Assembly (NCBI GenBank): GCA_910578615.1
Contig: CAJTRI010000003.1
Location: 1 to 64,000, forward strand
Reading direction: 5' to 3'
DNA: 64,000 nt
Source of the DNA: an uncultured Duncaniella sp.
GTDB lineage: Bacteria > Bacteroidota > Bacteroidia > Bacteroidales > Muribaculaceae
Shown here: piece by piece, positions 1 through 8,845 of the stretch
Numbering within the stretch: position 1 is the first letter of the stretch
Layout: the number at the start of each line of letters is the position of its first letter
Program-made: the position numbers and the translations under genes
The notes under the pieces: model-generated
Database searches by the model: none
Told to the model about the DNA's origin: nothing
What the model saw: only the letters and a program-made list of their open reading frames with translations

Positions 1-353
1 AGCCCGCCCGGCATCCCCTCACAGCCGCTCCCCGCACCGCGTGCCGCGTTGCGCGCCATCCTCCGGCGGACGTGCCGCCCCGACGGAGGCGGGATGGCTC
101 CTTCCGGCTCCTAACGCCCGATCCCTGCAAAAGTCCCCTCCATGCGGGCGCCTGACACACAGGCTTGTCCGTAGCCCGGGCAGTCCCCCCTGACCATCGG
201 TACGTCCTCACTCGTGTGTCATATCCTCTGCGTACAGGCCGATACGTTTTCAGTCTTGGCAGAGAATGTGTCACAGACTTATATTATGTATTTTTAGCGA
301 ACCCGGCTACCGTGGTTGTGATTTTAATACGTATCTTTGTGAAGTTATATAAT
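1..353. other. Gene-free window edge, GC-rich block
   Basis: I see no recognisable gene here. The first 180 bases are about 73% GC by hand count (132 of 180), far above the AT-rich gaps elsewhere in the window, and the composition then drops before the pectinase gene. The block can fold: CCTCCG near 60 pairs with CGGAGG near 84 around an inner GGCGG/CCGCC hairpin, and CGGGC near 145 pairs with GCCCG near 174. Reading frames stay open by composition only and give proline/arginine-rich strings without family character. It may be the tail of a neighbouring element cut by the window edge. Confidence 0.4.
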
Positions 354-362
354 ATGTTAACC

Positions 363-1778
363 ATGAATAAATCATTTGTTCTTTCTATTGTTTTGTCGGT
401 CTTGTCGGTTGCAGCTGTATTTGGCGCCGATTATACCCACTACTATTCCGGGCTTCCTGTAAAAGTGAAGCCTGTGCAGGCTTTTGAGCTTCCGAAGACA
501 GAGAAGGTTGTCACAGACTATGGAGCCGTTGGAGACGGTGTCACACTCAATACAGAGGCCATACAGAAGGCCATTGACGAGCTTTCGGCTCGTGGTGGTG
601 GACGAATTATTTTTCCTGACGGTATATGGCTGACAGGCCCGATAGAGCTGAAAAGCAATATAGACCTTAATCTGTCACGTAATGCTATAATATTCTTCTC
701 GCCCGACAAGTCGCTTTATGTGGATCCTTCCCCTAAGGCAGGTCGTTTTCTGCCTTGTATCCGTGCCAACCGTGCTAACAATATCTCTATTACCGGCGAG
801 GGTACGATAGACGGCAACGGAGCGCAGTGGCGGCCGGTGAAGCGCTCTAAGGTCAGCGATGTGGAATGGAAGCGTTTCAGACAGATGGGAGGTGTGGAGC
901 GACAGGACGGTTCCCTCTGGTATCCTTGGGAACTGAAATCCGGCTATCCCGATATGGACGAGACCCCCGAAAAACAGGAGAAGCGCCGTAACGACCTGTT
1001 CAGGCCGTCAAACTGCGAGAATGTCCTTGTCAGCGGTGTGACATTCCAGAACGCTCCGAAGTTTCATGTACATCCTCTCAACTGCCTCAATGTGATAATC
1101 GACGGCATAACGGTACGTTGTCCTTGGAACGCGCAGAATGGTGACGCCATCGATCTCAGTGACTGCCACCGCTCGATAATAGTCAACTGCATAGTCGATG
1201 CAGGGGATGACGGTTTGTGTATGAAGAGCGGTTCATATAAGGCCAAGGCTCTTGTAAACGGCTGCGAGGATATACTTATCCAGGACAATACGGTCTATCA
1301 TGCCCATGGCGGTTTTGTGATAGGTAGCGAGGATATATGCGGCATGAAGAGAATCGTGGTGCGAGACTGCACGTTCTCAGGCACAGATACGGGGCTGCGT
1401 TTCAAGAGTGCCGTAGGAAGGGGAGGCAAGACGGAGGATATCTATATAAGCTCCGTCATGATGACCGATATAAATTCCGAGGCTATTGTCTTCCAGTGTG
1501 ATTATGCCGACCGTCCTGCGGGTAGTAAGGATGTACAGGCCTCGGCTCCTGCCGAGATTGTGAATGTGCCGGAGTTTACGGACATACATATCTCGGACAT
1601 CGTGTGTCGTGGCGCCAAGACTGGTATCGCGGCAACAGGTGTGGCAGGTTTTGACTGTGTTCATGACGTTACAGTATCCAATTCCACGATTGTCTATACC
1701 GGCAAGCCTATGGTGATTGACGAGTCGACGGCACGGGTGAAAATAAGTAATGTCAATTTCGTGAAGGACGCGAAGTAA
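363..1778 (+). CDS. GH28 family polygalacturonase (exported)
   Basis: Glycoside hydrolase family 28 enzyme, expected to hydrolyse galacturonan in pectin; 471 aa. The start gives a clean signal peptide (about residues 1-22, ending VFGA), so secretion to the periplasm or beyond is likely. An ATG at 354 is equally possible; the longer open frame to 165 runs through GC-rich leader and is not credible. GH28 landmarks are in order: NGDAID near residue 259, DDGLCMKSG near 282, HGG near 315 and RFKS near 346, matching the NTD, DD, GHG and RIK motifs. A TAnnTTTG box lies at 332-339, without a good -33 partner. The gene is isolated: the next gene converges on it with an 8-nt gap, and no SusC/D pair is present. 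Confidence 0.9.
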   Translation: MNKSFVLSIVLSVLSVAAVFGADYTHYYSGLPVKVKPVQAFELPKTEKVVTDYGAVGDGVTLNTEAIQKAIDELSARGGGRIIFPDGIWLTGPIELKSNIDLNLSRNAIIFFSPDKSLYVDPSPKAGRFLPCIRANRANNISITGEGTIDGNGAQWRPVKRSKVSDVEWKRFRQMGGVERQDGSLWYPWELKSGYPDMDETPEKQEKRRNDLFRPSNCENVLVSGVTFQNAPKFHVHPLNCLNVIIDGITVRCPWNAQNGDAIDLSDCHRSIIVNCIVDAGDDGLCMKSGSYKAKALVNGCEDILIQDNTVYHAHGGFVIGSEDICGMKRIVVRDCTFSGTDTGLRFKSAVGRGGKTEDIYISSVMMTDINSEAIVFQCDYADRPAGSKDVQASAPAEIVNVPEFTDIHISDIVCRGAKTGIAATGVAGFDCVHDVTVSNSTIVYTGKPMVIDESTARVKISNVNFVKDAK

Positions 1779-1786
1779 TCAGACCG

Positions 1787-2677
1787 TTATTCATACTGAG
1801 CCAGCGCGTTGCGCAGCTCTGACTTCATCATCGCCCTCAGCTCAGCGGGGGCGATGACTTTTACACGTGCCCCGAGAGATAGAAGTTCTTGGACGAAGTC
1901 TGGGGTCAGTCTCAGCCTGAGATGAAATTCGGAATACTCATCATGGATGGTCTCTGTCTGGGAATGGTGGAGAGGGAGGGCGCGGAAGTATTTTGCCTGA
2001 CGGGCATCTGTCCGCAGCACTATGTCATGCGTAGTTCCCATGGAATATATTATTCCGAACGAATCACTTACGTAGTCAGCGGGGTTGAAATCGTCATCGT
2101 TGAAGGAGGTGTCGAGAATCGTGACCTCTTCCATGCGGTCAAGGGCATATGTCTTGATAAGCGAATCTGATGTGTTGCGCCCTGTGATATACCATCGCTG
2201 GCGGAATATTTTTAGAAAATACGGCTCTATCACCACTCCCTTGCTGGGTGACAGGCGTGTATAGGGACGATAGGTGAAGCGTATGGGGTGTTTCTCTTTC
2301 AGGGCCGAGACCACCTGTGACAGATAGAGACGGGCGGAGGGGATGTCTTCGAGAAAGACGCGGTCAGATATATCGGAGACATTTGAAAGTACATTGCTCA
2401 TAGCTGCCGAGTTGAGCAGCCAGTCTGTCAGACCCTCGCGTCGTTCGTCACCTGAATCGATAGAATATTCATAGGTGGACGGGTCACACTTTATCTCGAT
2501 ATTGAAAAGTTCCTCTATGGCACCACGGTAGTTGTAGAACGTGCGTCGCGGAAGCGGATTCCCGTCAGAATAAGGTGACATAAGCCACAGTTCGTTTAGT
2601 TTCTCGCGGGTGACGGAGCCATATCTACGTATGGTGTCGATAATCCATACATAGCGTCCGAGGAGATTGCGTGCCAT
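1787..2677 (-). CDS. WYL-domain transcriptional regulator
   Basis: DNA-binding regulator of the WYL family, 296 aa. The N-terminal ~70 residues resemble a winged helix (conserved TFYNYRGAIEELF segment). A WYL domain follows from about residue 125, with the signature read as FRQRWYITGRN, so the name-giving tripeptide is WYI here. WYL domains sense ligands, often nucleic-acid-related molecules; the ligand and the target genes cannot be told from the sequence. It lies 20 nt downstream of the carbonic anhydrase gene on the same strand and may be co-transcribed with it. Confidence 0.85.
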   Translation of the reverse strand: MARNLLGRYVWIIDTIRRYGSVTREKLNELWLMSPYSDGNPLPRRTFYNYRGAIEELFNIEIKCDPSTYEYSIDSGDERREGLTDWLLNSAAMSNVLSNVSDISDRVFLEDIPSARLYLSQVVSALKEKHPIRFTYRPYTRLSPSKGVVIEPYFLKIFRQRWYITGRNTSDSLIKTYALDRMEEVTILDTSFNDDDFNPADYVSDSFGIIYSMGTTHDIVLRTDARQAKYFRALPLHHSQTETIHDEYSEFHLRLRLTPDFVQELLSLGARVKVIAPAELRAMMKSELRNALAQYE

Positions 2678-2697
2678 AGGGTGTGTATTTCTTGTTT

Positions 2698-3240
2698 CTA
2701 ATCTATGACGGTCAGTTGTCCCGTGACAGAGTCCATGATATAGCCTCCCACTCTTACGTCCTGAGCCATGAGCGGATGGTGGGAAATGAGGTCTACCGTC
2801 TCTCGCACGGCTTCCTCTGTGTCTTCAAAACCATGAAGCCATCCGTCAAGGTCGATACCGCAGTGGCGCATGAGCGATATGTGTTCCTCGCTGATACCGC
2901 GTTCGCGCATGAGGCCGAGTATCTCTGCCGCGTTCATGCCCTGTACGCCGCATCCTGTGTGGCCTATGACCATTATTTCGTTTACTCCCAGTTCGTAGAC
3001 GGCTACAAGGAGAGAGCGGATGGTAGAGTCAAAGGGATTGGTGATAGTCCCTCCGGCATTCTTTATGATTTTCACATCGCCGTTGCGGAGTCCGAGTGCT
3101 GCCGGAAGGAGTTCCACCAGCCGTGTGTCCATGCATGTCACGATGGCTATGCGTTTGTCGGGATATTTGGAGGTGATATATTTTCTGTAACCTTCCGAGG
3201 CTACGAATTCGCGGTTGTGTCTGAGTATATCGTCAATCAT
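2698..3240 (-). CDS. Beta-class carbonic anhydrase
   Basis: Zinc enzyme interconverting CO2 and bicarbonate, cytoplasmic, 180 aa, within the range of small beta-CAs. The zinc and catalytic residues are visible: Cys-Met-Asp-Thr-Arg near residue 36 gives the first Cys ligand and the Asp/Arg dyad, and GHTGCG near residue 94 gives His and the second Cys. The gene lies between comM upstream and the WYL regulator downstream, all on the minus strand with gaps of 48 and 20 nt. In gut Bacteroidales such enzymes supply bicarbonate for carboxylation reactions; that role is inferred. Confidence 0.93.
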   Translation of the reverse strand: MIDDILRHNREFVASEGYRKYITSKYPDKRIAIVTCMDTRLVELLPAALGLRNGDVKIIKNAGGTITNPFDSTIRSLLVAVYELGVNEIMVIGHTGCGVQGMNAAEILGLMRERGISEEHISLMRHCGIDLDGWLHGFEDTEEAVRETVDLISHHPLMAQDVRVGGYIMDSVTGQLTVID

Positions 3241-3288
3241 GATTTAATCTGTGTGGGTTTATGTCTGTGTGGAAATATCTATGGCGTT

Positions 3289-4887
3289 TCATACCGGGAG
3301 CGGTTGCGATGTATGCCCCCAGTTTCCCCGGTCGAGGTTACGATAGGCGAGGGCTTCGCGTAGATGGTCTATAAGTATGGGGCGTCTGGCCGCATCTGCC
3401 GGTGAAAGAGTGGTGTCGGAGGAATAGTCGAGGTCGGCGATGGTACGCGAGACTTTGAGTATGCGGTCATAGGCCCGCGCACTCATGTCGAGACGTGTCA
3501 TTGTGTCGCGCAACAATGCGGTCGACTGATCGTCAAGCCGGGTGTGGAGAGAGATGAGACGCGTGTTCATCTGGGCATTGCTGTGGATTCCCTTCTCTGC
3601 GGCGAAACGTGCGGCCTGTATTTCCCGGGCACGAATCACACGGCCGCGTATGGTCTCGCTCGGCTCCTCTGGACGCGTTGACGAGAGGCTTTCGAACGGG
3701 ACGGGATAAATCTCTACTTGGAGGTCTATACGGTCAAGCAGAGGCCCGGAAATGCGGTTGAGATATTTCTGCACTGCCCCCGGAGGACATTGGCAGGCTT
3801 TGGTCGGATGGTTGTAATATCCGCACGGACACGGGTTCATACTTGCTACGAGCATGAATCCTGCCGGGTAGTCTATGGTATATCTTGCCCTTGACACGGA
3901 TATGAGCCGGTCTTCGAGCGGCTGGCGCATTACTTCGAGCACCTGCCGTGAGAATTCGGGAAATTCATCGAGGAAGAGCACACCGTTGTGGGCGAGCGAT
4001 ATCTCGCCCGGCATAGGGTTTGAACCTCCTCCTACGAGTGCGACGGGGGAGATGGTGTGGTGGGGAGAGCGGAAAGGCCGGGACGTCATGAGGCGCGAAC
4101 CGCCTTTAAGCTTTCCTGCCACTGAGTGTATCTTGGTGGTTTCAAGTGCCTCTGACAGTGTGAGCGGGGGAAGGATGGTTGGGAGCCGTTTGGCCATCAT
4201 TGATTTTCCCGACCCGGGAGGGCCTACCAGAAGTATGTTGTGTCCTCCCGCACATGCCACTTCGAATGCACGTTTGACGGCGCCCTGTCCCTTGACTTCT
4301 GAGAAGTCGCAGTCGAATATCCGGGAGGCGCGTGCAAATTCGTCACGGGTATTGACCACGGTGGGTAGGAGGTCGCGTGCTCCTGTGAAGAAGTCTATGA
4401 CCTCCGATAGGGAACTGACTCCGTAGACATCGAGATTGTTGACCACCGCCGCCTCCTCGGCATTGTTTGCAGGGACGATTATACCGCCAAAACCGAGTTC
4501 GCGGGCCTTTATAGCCATGGGGAGAACACCGCGTATGGGGAGCACCGAACCGTCAAGTGAAAGCTCGCCCATGATCATGAACCGTTCGAGCGGACGTGTG
4601 CAGCTGATCTGTTCGCACGCGGCCAGAATGCCTATGGCTATGGGCAGGTCGTAGGCCGCGCCTTCCTTGCGGACATCGGCAGGGGAAAGGTTTATGACCA
4701 TGCGTCGGCGCGGCCAGCGGTGGCCTGTCTGTGTGACGGCTGACAGTACGCGCTGATAGCTCTCTTTCACGGCGGTATCGGCCATGCCTACGAGCGTGAA
4801 CGCGGCACCCTGTTCGGCTGCCACCTCGATGGTGACGGTGATGGCGTCAATGCCCTGCACGGCGGCGCCAAAGGTCTTGATTAGCAT
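3289..4887 (-). CDS. comM: YifB/ComM family Mg-chelatase-like AAA+ ATPase
   Basis: 532-aa ComM/YifB protein, the hexameric helicase family that promotes branch migration during integration of incoming DNA. An N-terminal Lon-protease-like (ChlI) domain covers about residues 1-170. The AAA+ core has Walker A GPPGSGKS at 222-229 and Walker B LFLDEFPEF, followed by an Mg-chelatase C-terminal domain with a CPCGYYNHP zinc-knuckle-like segment. Full length for the family. A minus-strand TAATTTTG box (complement of 4910-4917) sits about 23 nt before the ATG. PhoH lies upstream with a 66-nt gap. Confidence 0.92.
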   Translation of the reverse strand: MLIKTFGAAVQGIDAITVTIEVAAEQGAAFTLVGMADTAVKESYQRVLSAVTQTGHRWPRRRMVINLSPADVRKEGAAYDLPIAIGILAACEQISCTRPLERFMIMGELSLDGSVLPIRGVLPMAIKARELGFGGIIVPANNAEEAAVVNNLDVYGVSSLSEVIDFFTGARDLLPTVVNTRDEFARASRIFDCDFSEVKGQGAVKRAFEVACAGGHNILLVGPPGSGKSMMAKRLPTILPPLTLSEALETTKIHSVAGKLKGGSRLMTSRPFRSPHHTISPVALVGGGSNPMPGEISLAHNGVLFLDEFPEFSRQVLEVMRQPLEDRLISVSRARYTIDYPAGFMLVASMNPCPCGYYNHPTKACQCPPGAVQKYLNRISGPLLDRIDLQVEIYPVPFESLSSTRPEEPSETIRGRVIRAREIQAARFAAEKGIHSNAQMNTRLISLHTRLDDQSTALLRDTMTRLDMSARAYDRILKVSRTIADLDYSSDTTLSPADAARRPILIDHLREALAYRNLDRGNWGHTSQPLPV

Positions 4888-4953
4888 ATCGTCGATGAGT
4901 GGTTTCCCACAAAATTACGGAATATGCCTTGGATATGAAAATTTTTGAAGATG

Positions 4954-5913
4954 TTATTCGGCAGGTTCTTTTTTCTCCTCTTTGTCAAAACGTTCGTAGG
5001 CCTCCACGATACGCTGTACGAGGGCGTGACGGACGATGTCCTTTCTCCCGAACTCTATGCGTCCGATTCCGGGGACATCCCTGAGCACGCGGAGGGCCTG
5101 AATGAGTCCCGAGGTGGTAGAGCGTGGGAGGTCTATCTGTGTGGCATCGCCTGTGATTATCATCTTGGCGTTCGTCCCGAGGCGTGTCAGGAACATTTTT
5201 ATCTGATGGACGGTGGTGTTCTGGGCCTCGTCGAGCACGATTACCGCGTCATTGAGGGTGCGTCCCCTCATGAAGGCGAGGGGTGCTATCTGGATGACGT
5301 TGGTCTCCATGTATTCTTTGAGTTTCACAGCGGGAATCATGTCTTCGAGAGCGTCATAGAGCGGTTGGAGATACGGGTCTATCTTGTCTTTCATGTCTCC
5401 CGGGAGGAAACCGAGTTTCTCGCCCGCTTCCACGGCGGGACGAGAGAGGATTATCTTGCGAACCTCCCGGTTTTTCAGAGCCTTCACGGCGAGGGCTATG
5501 GCTATGTAGGTCTTGCCGGTACCCGCAGGGCCGAGGGCGAAGGTCAGGTCGTTTTCGTTGAATTCCTTTACGAGACGGGCCTGGTTGGCGTTGCGCGGCG
5601 AGATGGGCTTGCCGCTGACACCGTAGATGATCACATCGTCCTGACGAGGTTCTGCCGGGGCTTTGCCTTTTACGATATCGAGTATGACGTCTTCGGTGAG
5701 TTTGTTGAACTTGGCGCAGTATTCTTCGAGTTCCTTTATCTTTTTTTCAAACTCGGATGTCTCCGCATCATCGCCGATGACCTTTATCACACCTCCGCGT
5801 GCCGCCATGCGCAGCTTGGGATAGAGGTTGCGGATAAGCTGCATATTAGAATTGTTGACACCGTAGAAACTGACAGGATCCACGCTGTCGATGATTACAA
5901 TGCGTTCAATCAT
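4954..5913 (-). CDS. PhoH-like ATPase
   Basis: PhoH/YbeZ family P-loop ATPase, 319 aa, cytoplasmic; linked in other bacteria to RNA metabolism and to YbeY. An N-terminal KH-like segment (to about residue 110) precedes the PhoH ATPase domain with Walker A GPAGTGKT at 128-135 and Walker B VIVLDEAQN near 225. The ATG overlaps the TGA of the upstream DUF6048 gene by 4 nt (ATGA at 5910-5913), which suggests translational coupling. The C-terminus is charged and rich in Glu and Lys. No ybeY gene is adjacent. Confidence 0.92.
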   Translation of the reverse strand: MIERIVIIDSVDPVSFYGVNNSNMQLIRNLYPKLRMAARGGVIKVIGDDAETSEFEKKIKELEEYCAKFNKLTEDVILDIVKGKAPAEPRQDDVIIYGVSGKPISPRNANQARLVKEFNENDLTFALGPAGTGKTYIAIALAVKALKNREVRKIILSRPAVEAGEKLGFLPGDMKDKIDPYLQPLYDALEDMIPAVKLKEYMETNVIQIAPLAFMRGRTLNDAVIVLDEAQNTTVHQIKMFLTRLGTNAKMIITGDATQIDLPRSTTSGLIQALRVLRDVPGIGRIEFGRKDIVRHALVQRIVEAYERFDKEEKKEPAE

Positions 5914-6791
5914 AAGCCTTTTTCTTGTTCAACCTCGGGGAGGGGCTTTTTGTTTATCGGGATTGTATACATTATTGAGAAATTGCCTGATACGGAGGCT
6001 GACCGTTTGCCGAACCCGGGTATATACATCGGTTTGCCATAAGGTGCCGCGCTTTCATGGAGCATTGAGTGATAGACGATGCTCCATCCTAACGAGACAG
6101 GCCCGGCTATTCTGACTTTCAGCCCGAAGACCACTTCGAGATAACCTGCCGTGGCCGATTGGTCGGGGAGCGAGTAATGGGATGGCTGGCCCCAATAGCC
6201 CTCGTCTACCGTCACGTCTTCCAGACGCCACTTGAAGCGGGTCAGTCCGTATCGCAGTCCCATTTGTAACTTGTAGTCGGGGTTGGAATTATAGAAAAAG
6301 TTATAGGATGCGCCTATTTTGAAATAAGGTGCGGTCGGGCTTTTGAACGTGAAGTTTTGAAGGTCAGGGGTGTCAGTGCAGGTGCCGAGTCCAACCCCTA
6401 TGTAGGGGAAGTAGCGATTGTGAAGGTTGAGTTCGGCCCAGATATCGCCTATGCCGTATTTCTGTCCCAGCATCCTCATTATCGGATCCCATATGTTGAT
6501 GCCGGCGGTTGCCTCGTAGAAAAGAGGATATTCCATTTTCGGCGGGGCTTTGAGCAGGGCAGAGTCTACATATTCCCGGCCAGTCACGGTGTCTACGGTG
6601 ACGGAATTGCCGTGTGCGTCAATCGTGGTTACCAGACGGGAGGGGTCTATGCGCTGTTCTTTTTGTACTGTCGGGACTTTGTCAGGGTCGGGAGGCGTGG
6701 CAGGGGTGACGCGTCGCTGGGCCGAGAGTCCTGTCGATAATATGAAAGCCACCATCAGGATGGATGCGGGTCTTAGACTAAGGATTTTCAT
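5910..6791 (-). CDS. DUF6048 family outer-membrane-type protein
   Basis: Conserved Bacteroidota protein of unknown function, 293 aa with this start. I chose the ATG at 6791 because it opens directly into a signal peptide (MKILSLRPASILMVAF then SAQ). The longer frame to 6908 runs inside the upstream gene; an ATG at 6803 is a second option. The mature part looks like an outer-membrane beta-barrel: alternating aromatic strands and phrases such as GINIWDPIMRML and KIGASYNFFYN. It overlaps the DUF6452 gene upstream (14 nt) and phoH downstream (4 nt). The DUF6452-DUF6048 pair recurs in Bacteroidales as I recall, so the two likely act together in the envelope. Confidence 0.75.
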   Translation of the reverse strand: MKILSLRPASILMVAFILSTGLSAQRRVTPATPPDPDKVPTVQKEQRIDPSRLVTTIDAHGNSVTVDTVTGREYVDSALLKAPPKMEYPLFYEATAGINIWDPIMRMLGQKYGIGDIWAELNLHNRYFPYIGVGLGTCTDTPDLQNFTFKSPTAPYFKIGASYNFFYNSNPDYKLQMGLRYGLTRFKWRLEDVTVDEGYWGQPSHYSLPDQSATAGYLEVVFGLKVRIAGPVSLGWSIVYHSMLHESAAPYGKPMYIPGFGKRSASVSGNFSIMYTIPINKKPLPEVEQEKGL

Positions 6792-7302
6792 CTGACGGTT
6801 CATCGGGAGTGGATATACGGAAGAATATCTGTATGGTCTCACGTTCGAGGTTGGTGATGAGGGAATCGACCACCCCCACCGAGTCGAGAAGGTGGGTGGT
6901 GTATTCAAGGCTGGTGATGCGGTAGTGGAACATGGCCCCGCAGTCCTCCGATGCGAAATAAGGAACGGAGGTATACGTGAAACTCAGAGTGTCATACAGC
7001 TCCGGGTGGTTGAGTTCTTCCTGCATGTATCGGATGTAGAACTTTGTTTGTGACGCAGTGGAGCGTAATGGCAGATAGACCTGCGAGCCGCTTAGTGACG
7101 GACTCATCAGCAGCGAGTCTCCTGGCGCGCCTACTCCCCCTATCGCGAGAGAGCCGAGAGTCACGGGTTCGAGGGTGGACGAGGAGTAAAATCCGGCTAT
7201 GGGGATGGAGTTGCGGTTCTCGGTACACCCTACGTTGCTGCATCCGGTCAGCACCGCTGTCGCGGCGGTGCACGATATAATTAGAAATAGCAGGGTTCTC
7301 AA
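6778..7302 (-). CDS. DUF6452 family lipoprotein, TTG start
   Basis: Predicted lipoprotein of unknown function, 174 aa. The N-terminus has a hydrophobic stretch followed by lipobox LTGC (lipidated Cys near residue 21). The rest is a beta-rich domain with a VTLGSLAIGG segment, consistent with DUF6452. The only workable start is TTG at 7302: no ATG or GTG is in frame between it and the nitroreductase stop 8 nt upstream, and the signal peptide begins right there. Its 3' end overlaps the DUF6048 start by 14 nt. Confidence 0.75.
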   Translation of the reverse strand: MRTLLFLIISCTAATAVLTGCSNVGCTENRNSIPIAGFYSSSTLEPVTLGSLAIGGVGAPGDSLLMSPSLSGSQVYLPLRSTASQTKFYIRYMQEELNHPELYDTLSFTYTSVPYFASEDCGAMFHYRITSLEYTTHLLDSVGVVDSLITNLERETIQIFFRISTPDEPSDENP

Positions 7303-7310
7303 AACTTGAA

Positions 7311-7847
7311 TCAGAATTTACCCCTGCGCATGATATCGGCAAGGGACTTACGGTTCTTAACGGGGACTTTTACGCCCTCGGCCGGATGGCCTATGGGGAT
7401 TATGGCTATCGGCTCAATGTGGGCCGGCAGGTTGAAGGCCTTTCTGATGATGGCCGGGTCGAAGTGGCACACCCAGCATGTGGCAAGGTCGAGCGTGGCT
7501 GCGGCGAGGCACATGTGTTCCACGGCTATTGCCACGTCTATGTCTGTGTGGGCCTTTCCGTCGTGCGGTCTGTGCCATGCCTCTTCGTGGTTTCCGCAGG
7601 CTATTATGAACTCGGGAGCTGTCTTTATCCACTCGCGCGGATAGCTTTCGATGACTGCGGCGCGTTCGTCAGGCGTGTCGGCGATGATGAACATCCACGG
7701 CTGGCGGTTGCAGGCCGACGGGGCGAGACGGACAATGTCCATAACCGCCGTGAGTGTGTCGGGGTCTACCGGCTCGGTTGAGAAGTCCCGGCACGAGAAA
7801 CGGCCTTCGGATATATGGTAGAGCTGGGGGTAGGCGTTCTGTTGCAT
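7311..7847 (-). CDS. Nitroreductase family protein
   Basis: FMN-dependent nitroreductase-fold oxidoreductase, 178 aa. The start at 7847 gives a normal N-terminus with the R-D-F-S flavin-binding signature (SCRDFSTEP) near residue 17; longer open frame upstream overlaps the glycosyltransferase gene and is spurious. Other family features: LAPSACNRQPWMF near residue 47, and the C-terminal IIPIGHPAE. It follows the glycosyltransferase gene after 5 nt and precedes the DUF6452 gene by 8 nt, so it probably belongs to the same transcript. The physiological substrate is not evident. Confidence 0.9.
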   Translation of the reverse strand: MQQNAYPQLYHISEGRFSCRDFSTEPVDPDTLTAVMDIVRLAPSACNRQPWMFIIADTPDERAAVIESYPREWIKTAPEFIIACGNHEEAWHRPHDGKAHTDIDVAIAVEHMCLAAATLDLATCWVCHFDPAIIRKAFNLPAHIEPIAIIPIGHPAEGVKVPVKNRKSLADIMRRGKF

Positions 7848-7852
7848 ATTAG

Positions 7853-8803
7853 TCAGATTTCTTCTTTGATTTCGTAATGGTTGCGTCCCGGGGAGTTGCG
7901 CACTATCAGCTCTCCAATAAACCCTGTGAGGAAGAGCATCGTCCCGAGAAGCATCATAGTCAGAGAGAGATAGAAATAGGGGGAGTCGGTGACGAGACCG
8001 TAGGGATGGCCCTGGTACATGTTGTACAGTTTGCCGAATCCTACTACCATCACGGCTATGAGTCCGATGAGGAACATTATGGTGCCGAGCAGCCCGAAGA
8101 AATGCATCGGTTTTGCGCCGAAACGACCTGTGAACCATAGTGTGGCAAGGTCAAGGTAGCCGTTGACGAAACGGTCGAGTCCGAACTTGGTCACGCCGTA
8201 CTTCCTCGCCCTGTGCTGAACCACTTTCTCGGCAATGCGGTCAAATCCTGCGTTTTTGGCAAGATACGGGATATAGCGGTGCATGTCTCCGTAGACCTCG
8301 ATGTGCTTTACCACCTCGTTGCGGTAGGCTTTCAGGCCGCAGTTGAAGTCATGGAGGTTCTTGATTCCGCTTACCTTGCGTGCCGTGGCGTTGAAAAGCT
8401 TGGTCGGGATGGTCTTGGAAAGCGGGTCGTAGCGTTTCTTCTTCCAGCCAGAGACAAGGTCGTTGCCGTCGCGGACAATCATACGGTACAGTTCGGGTAT
8501 CTCGTCCGGGGAGTCTTGGAGGTCGGCGTCCATCGTTATCACCACATCGCCATTAGCGAGGGCGAAGCCGGTGTTGAGAGCGGGCGACTTGCCATAGTTG
8601 CGGCGGAACGACACTCCTCTTATGGCCGGATTGCCTGCCGCGAGGTTGTGGATGGTTTTCCATGAGTTGTCCGTGGAACCGTCGTCCACGAAGATTATCT
8701 CATAGGAAAAGTCATGTTCGGTCATGACCTTCTCTATCCATGATGCAAGCTCGGGGAGCGACTCCTCCTCGTTGAAAAGCGGGATTACTACCGATATGTC
8801 CAT
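7853..8803 (-). CDS. Family 2 glycosyltransferase (polyprenyl-phosphate sugar transferase type)
   Basis: GT2 enzyme of the DPM1/GtrB type, 316 aa, expected to move a sugar from a nucleotide donor to a polyprenyl phosphate at the inner membrane. The N-terminal GT-A domain shows VDDGSTDNSW near residue 40 and the metal-binding D-A-D-L-Q-D near 95. Two hydrophobic helices in the last third (about 230-300) anchor it. It is 42 nt downstream of the DUF4199 gene, a pairing common in Bacteroidota. Donor sugar and acceptor are not decided by sequence. Confidence 0.9.
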   Translation of the reverse strand: MDISVVIPLFNEEESLPELASWIEKVMTEHDFSYEIIFVDDGSTDNSWKTIHNLAAGNPAIRGVSFRRNYGKSPALNTGFALANGDVVITMDADLQDSPDEIPELYRMIVRDGNDLVSGWKKKRYDPLSKTIPTKLFNATARKVSGIKNLHDFNCGLKAYRNEVVKHIEVYGDMHRYIPYLAKNAGFDRIAEKVVQHRARKYGVTKFGLDRFVNGYLDLATLWFTGRFGAKPMHFFGLLGTIMFLIGLIAVMVVGFGKLYNMYQGHPYGLVTDSPYFYLSLTMMLLGTMLFLTGFIGELIVRNSPGRNHYEIKEEI

Positions 8804-8845
8804 TTGGATGGTTTTTGTTTTTTCTTGTTTGATAAGGCCGGGAGC

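Noticed and set aside
4945..6042. 365-codon open frame on the plus strand opposite phoH
   Set aside because: It is the antisense shadow of phoH, which has clear Walker motifs and operon overlap; the translated shadow has no family character.
7848..8138. N-terminal extension of the nitroreductase frame
   Set aside because: It lies fully inside the glycosyltransferase gene; the conserved RDFS motif is correctly spaced from ATG 7847.
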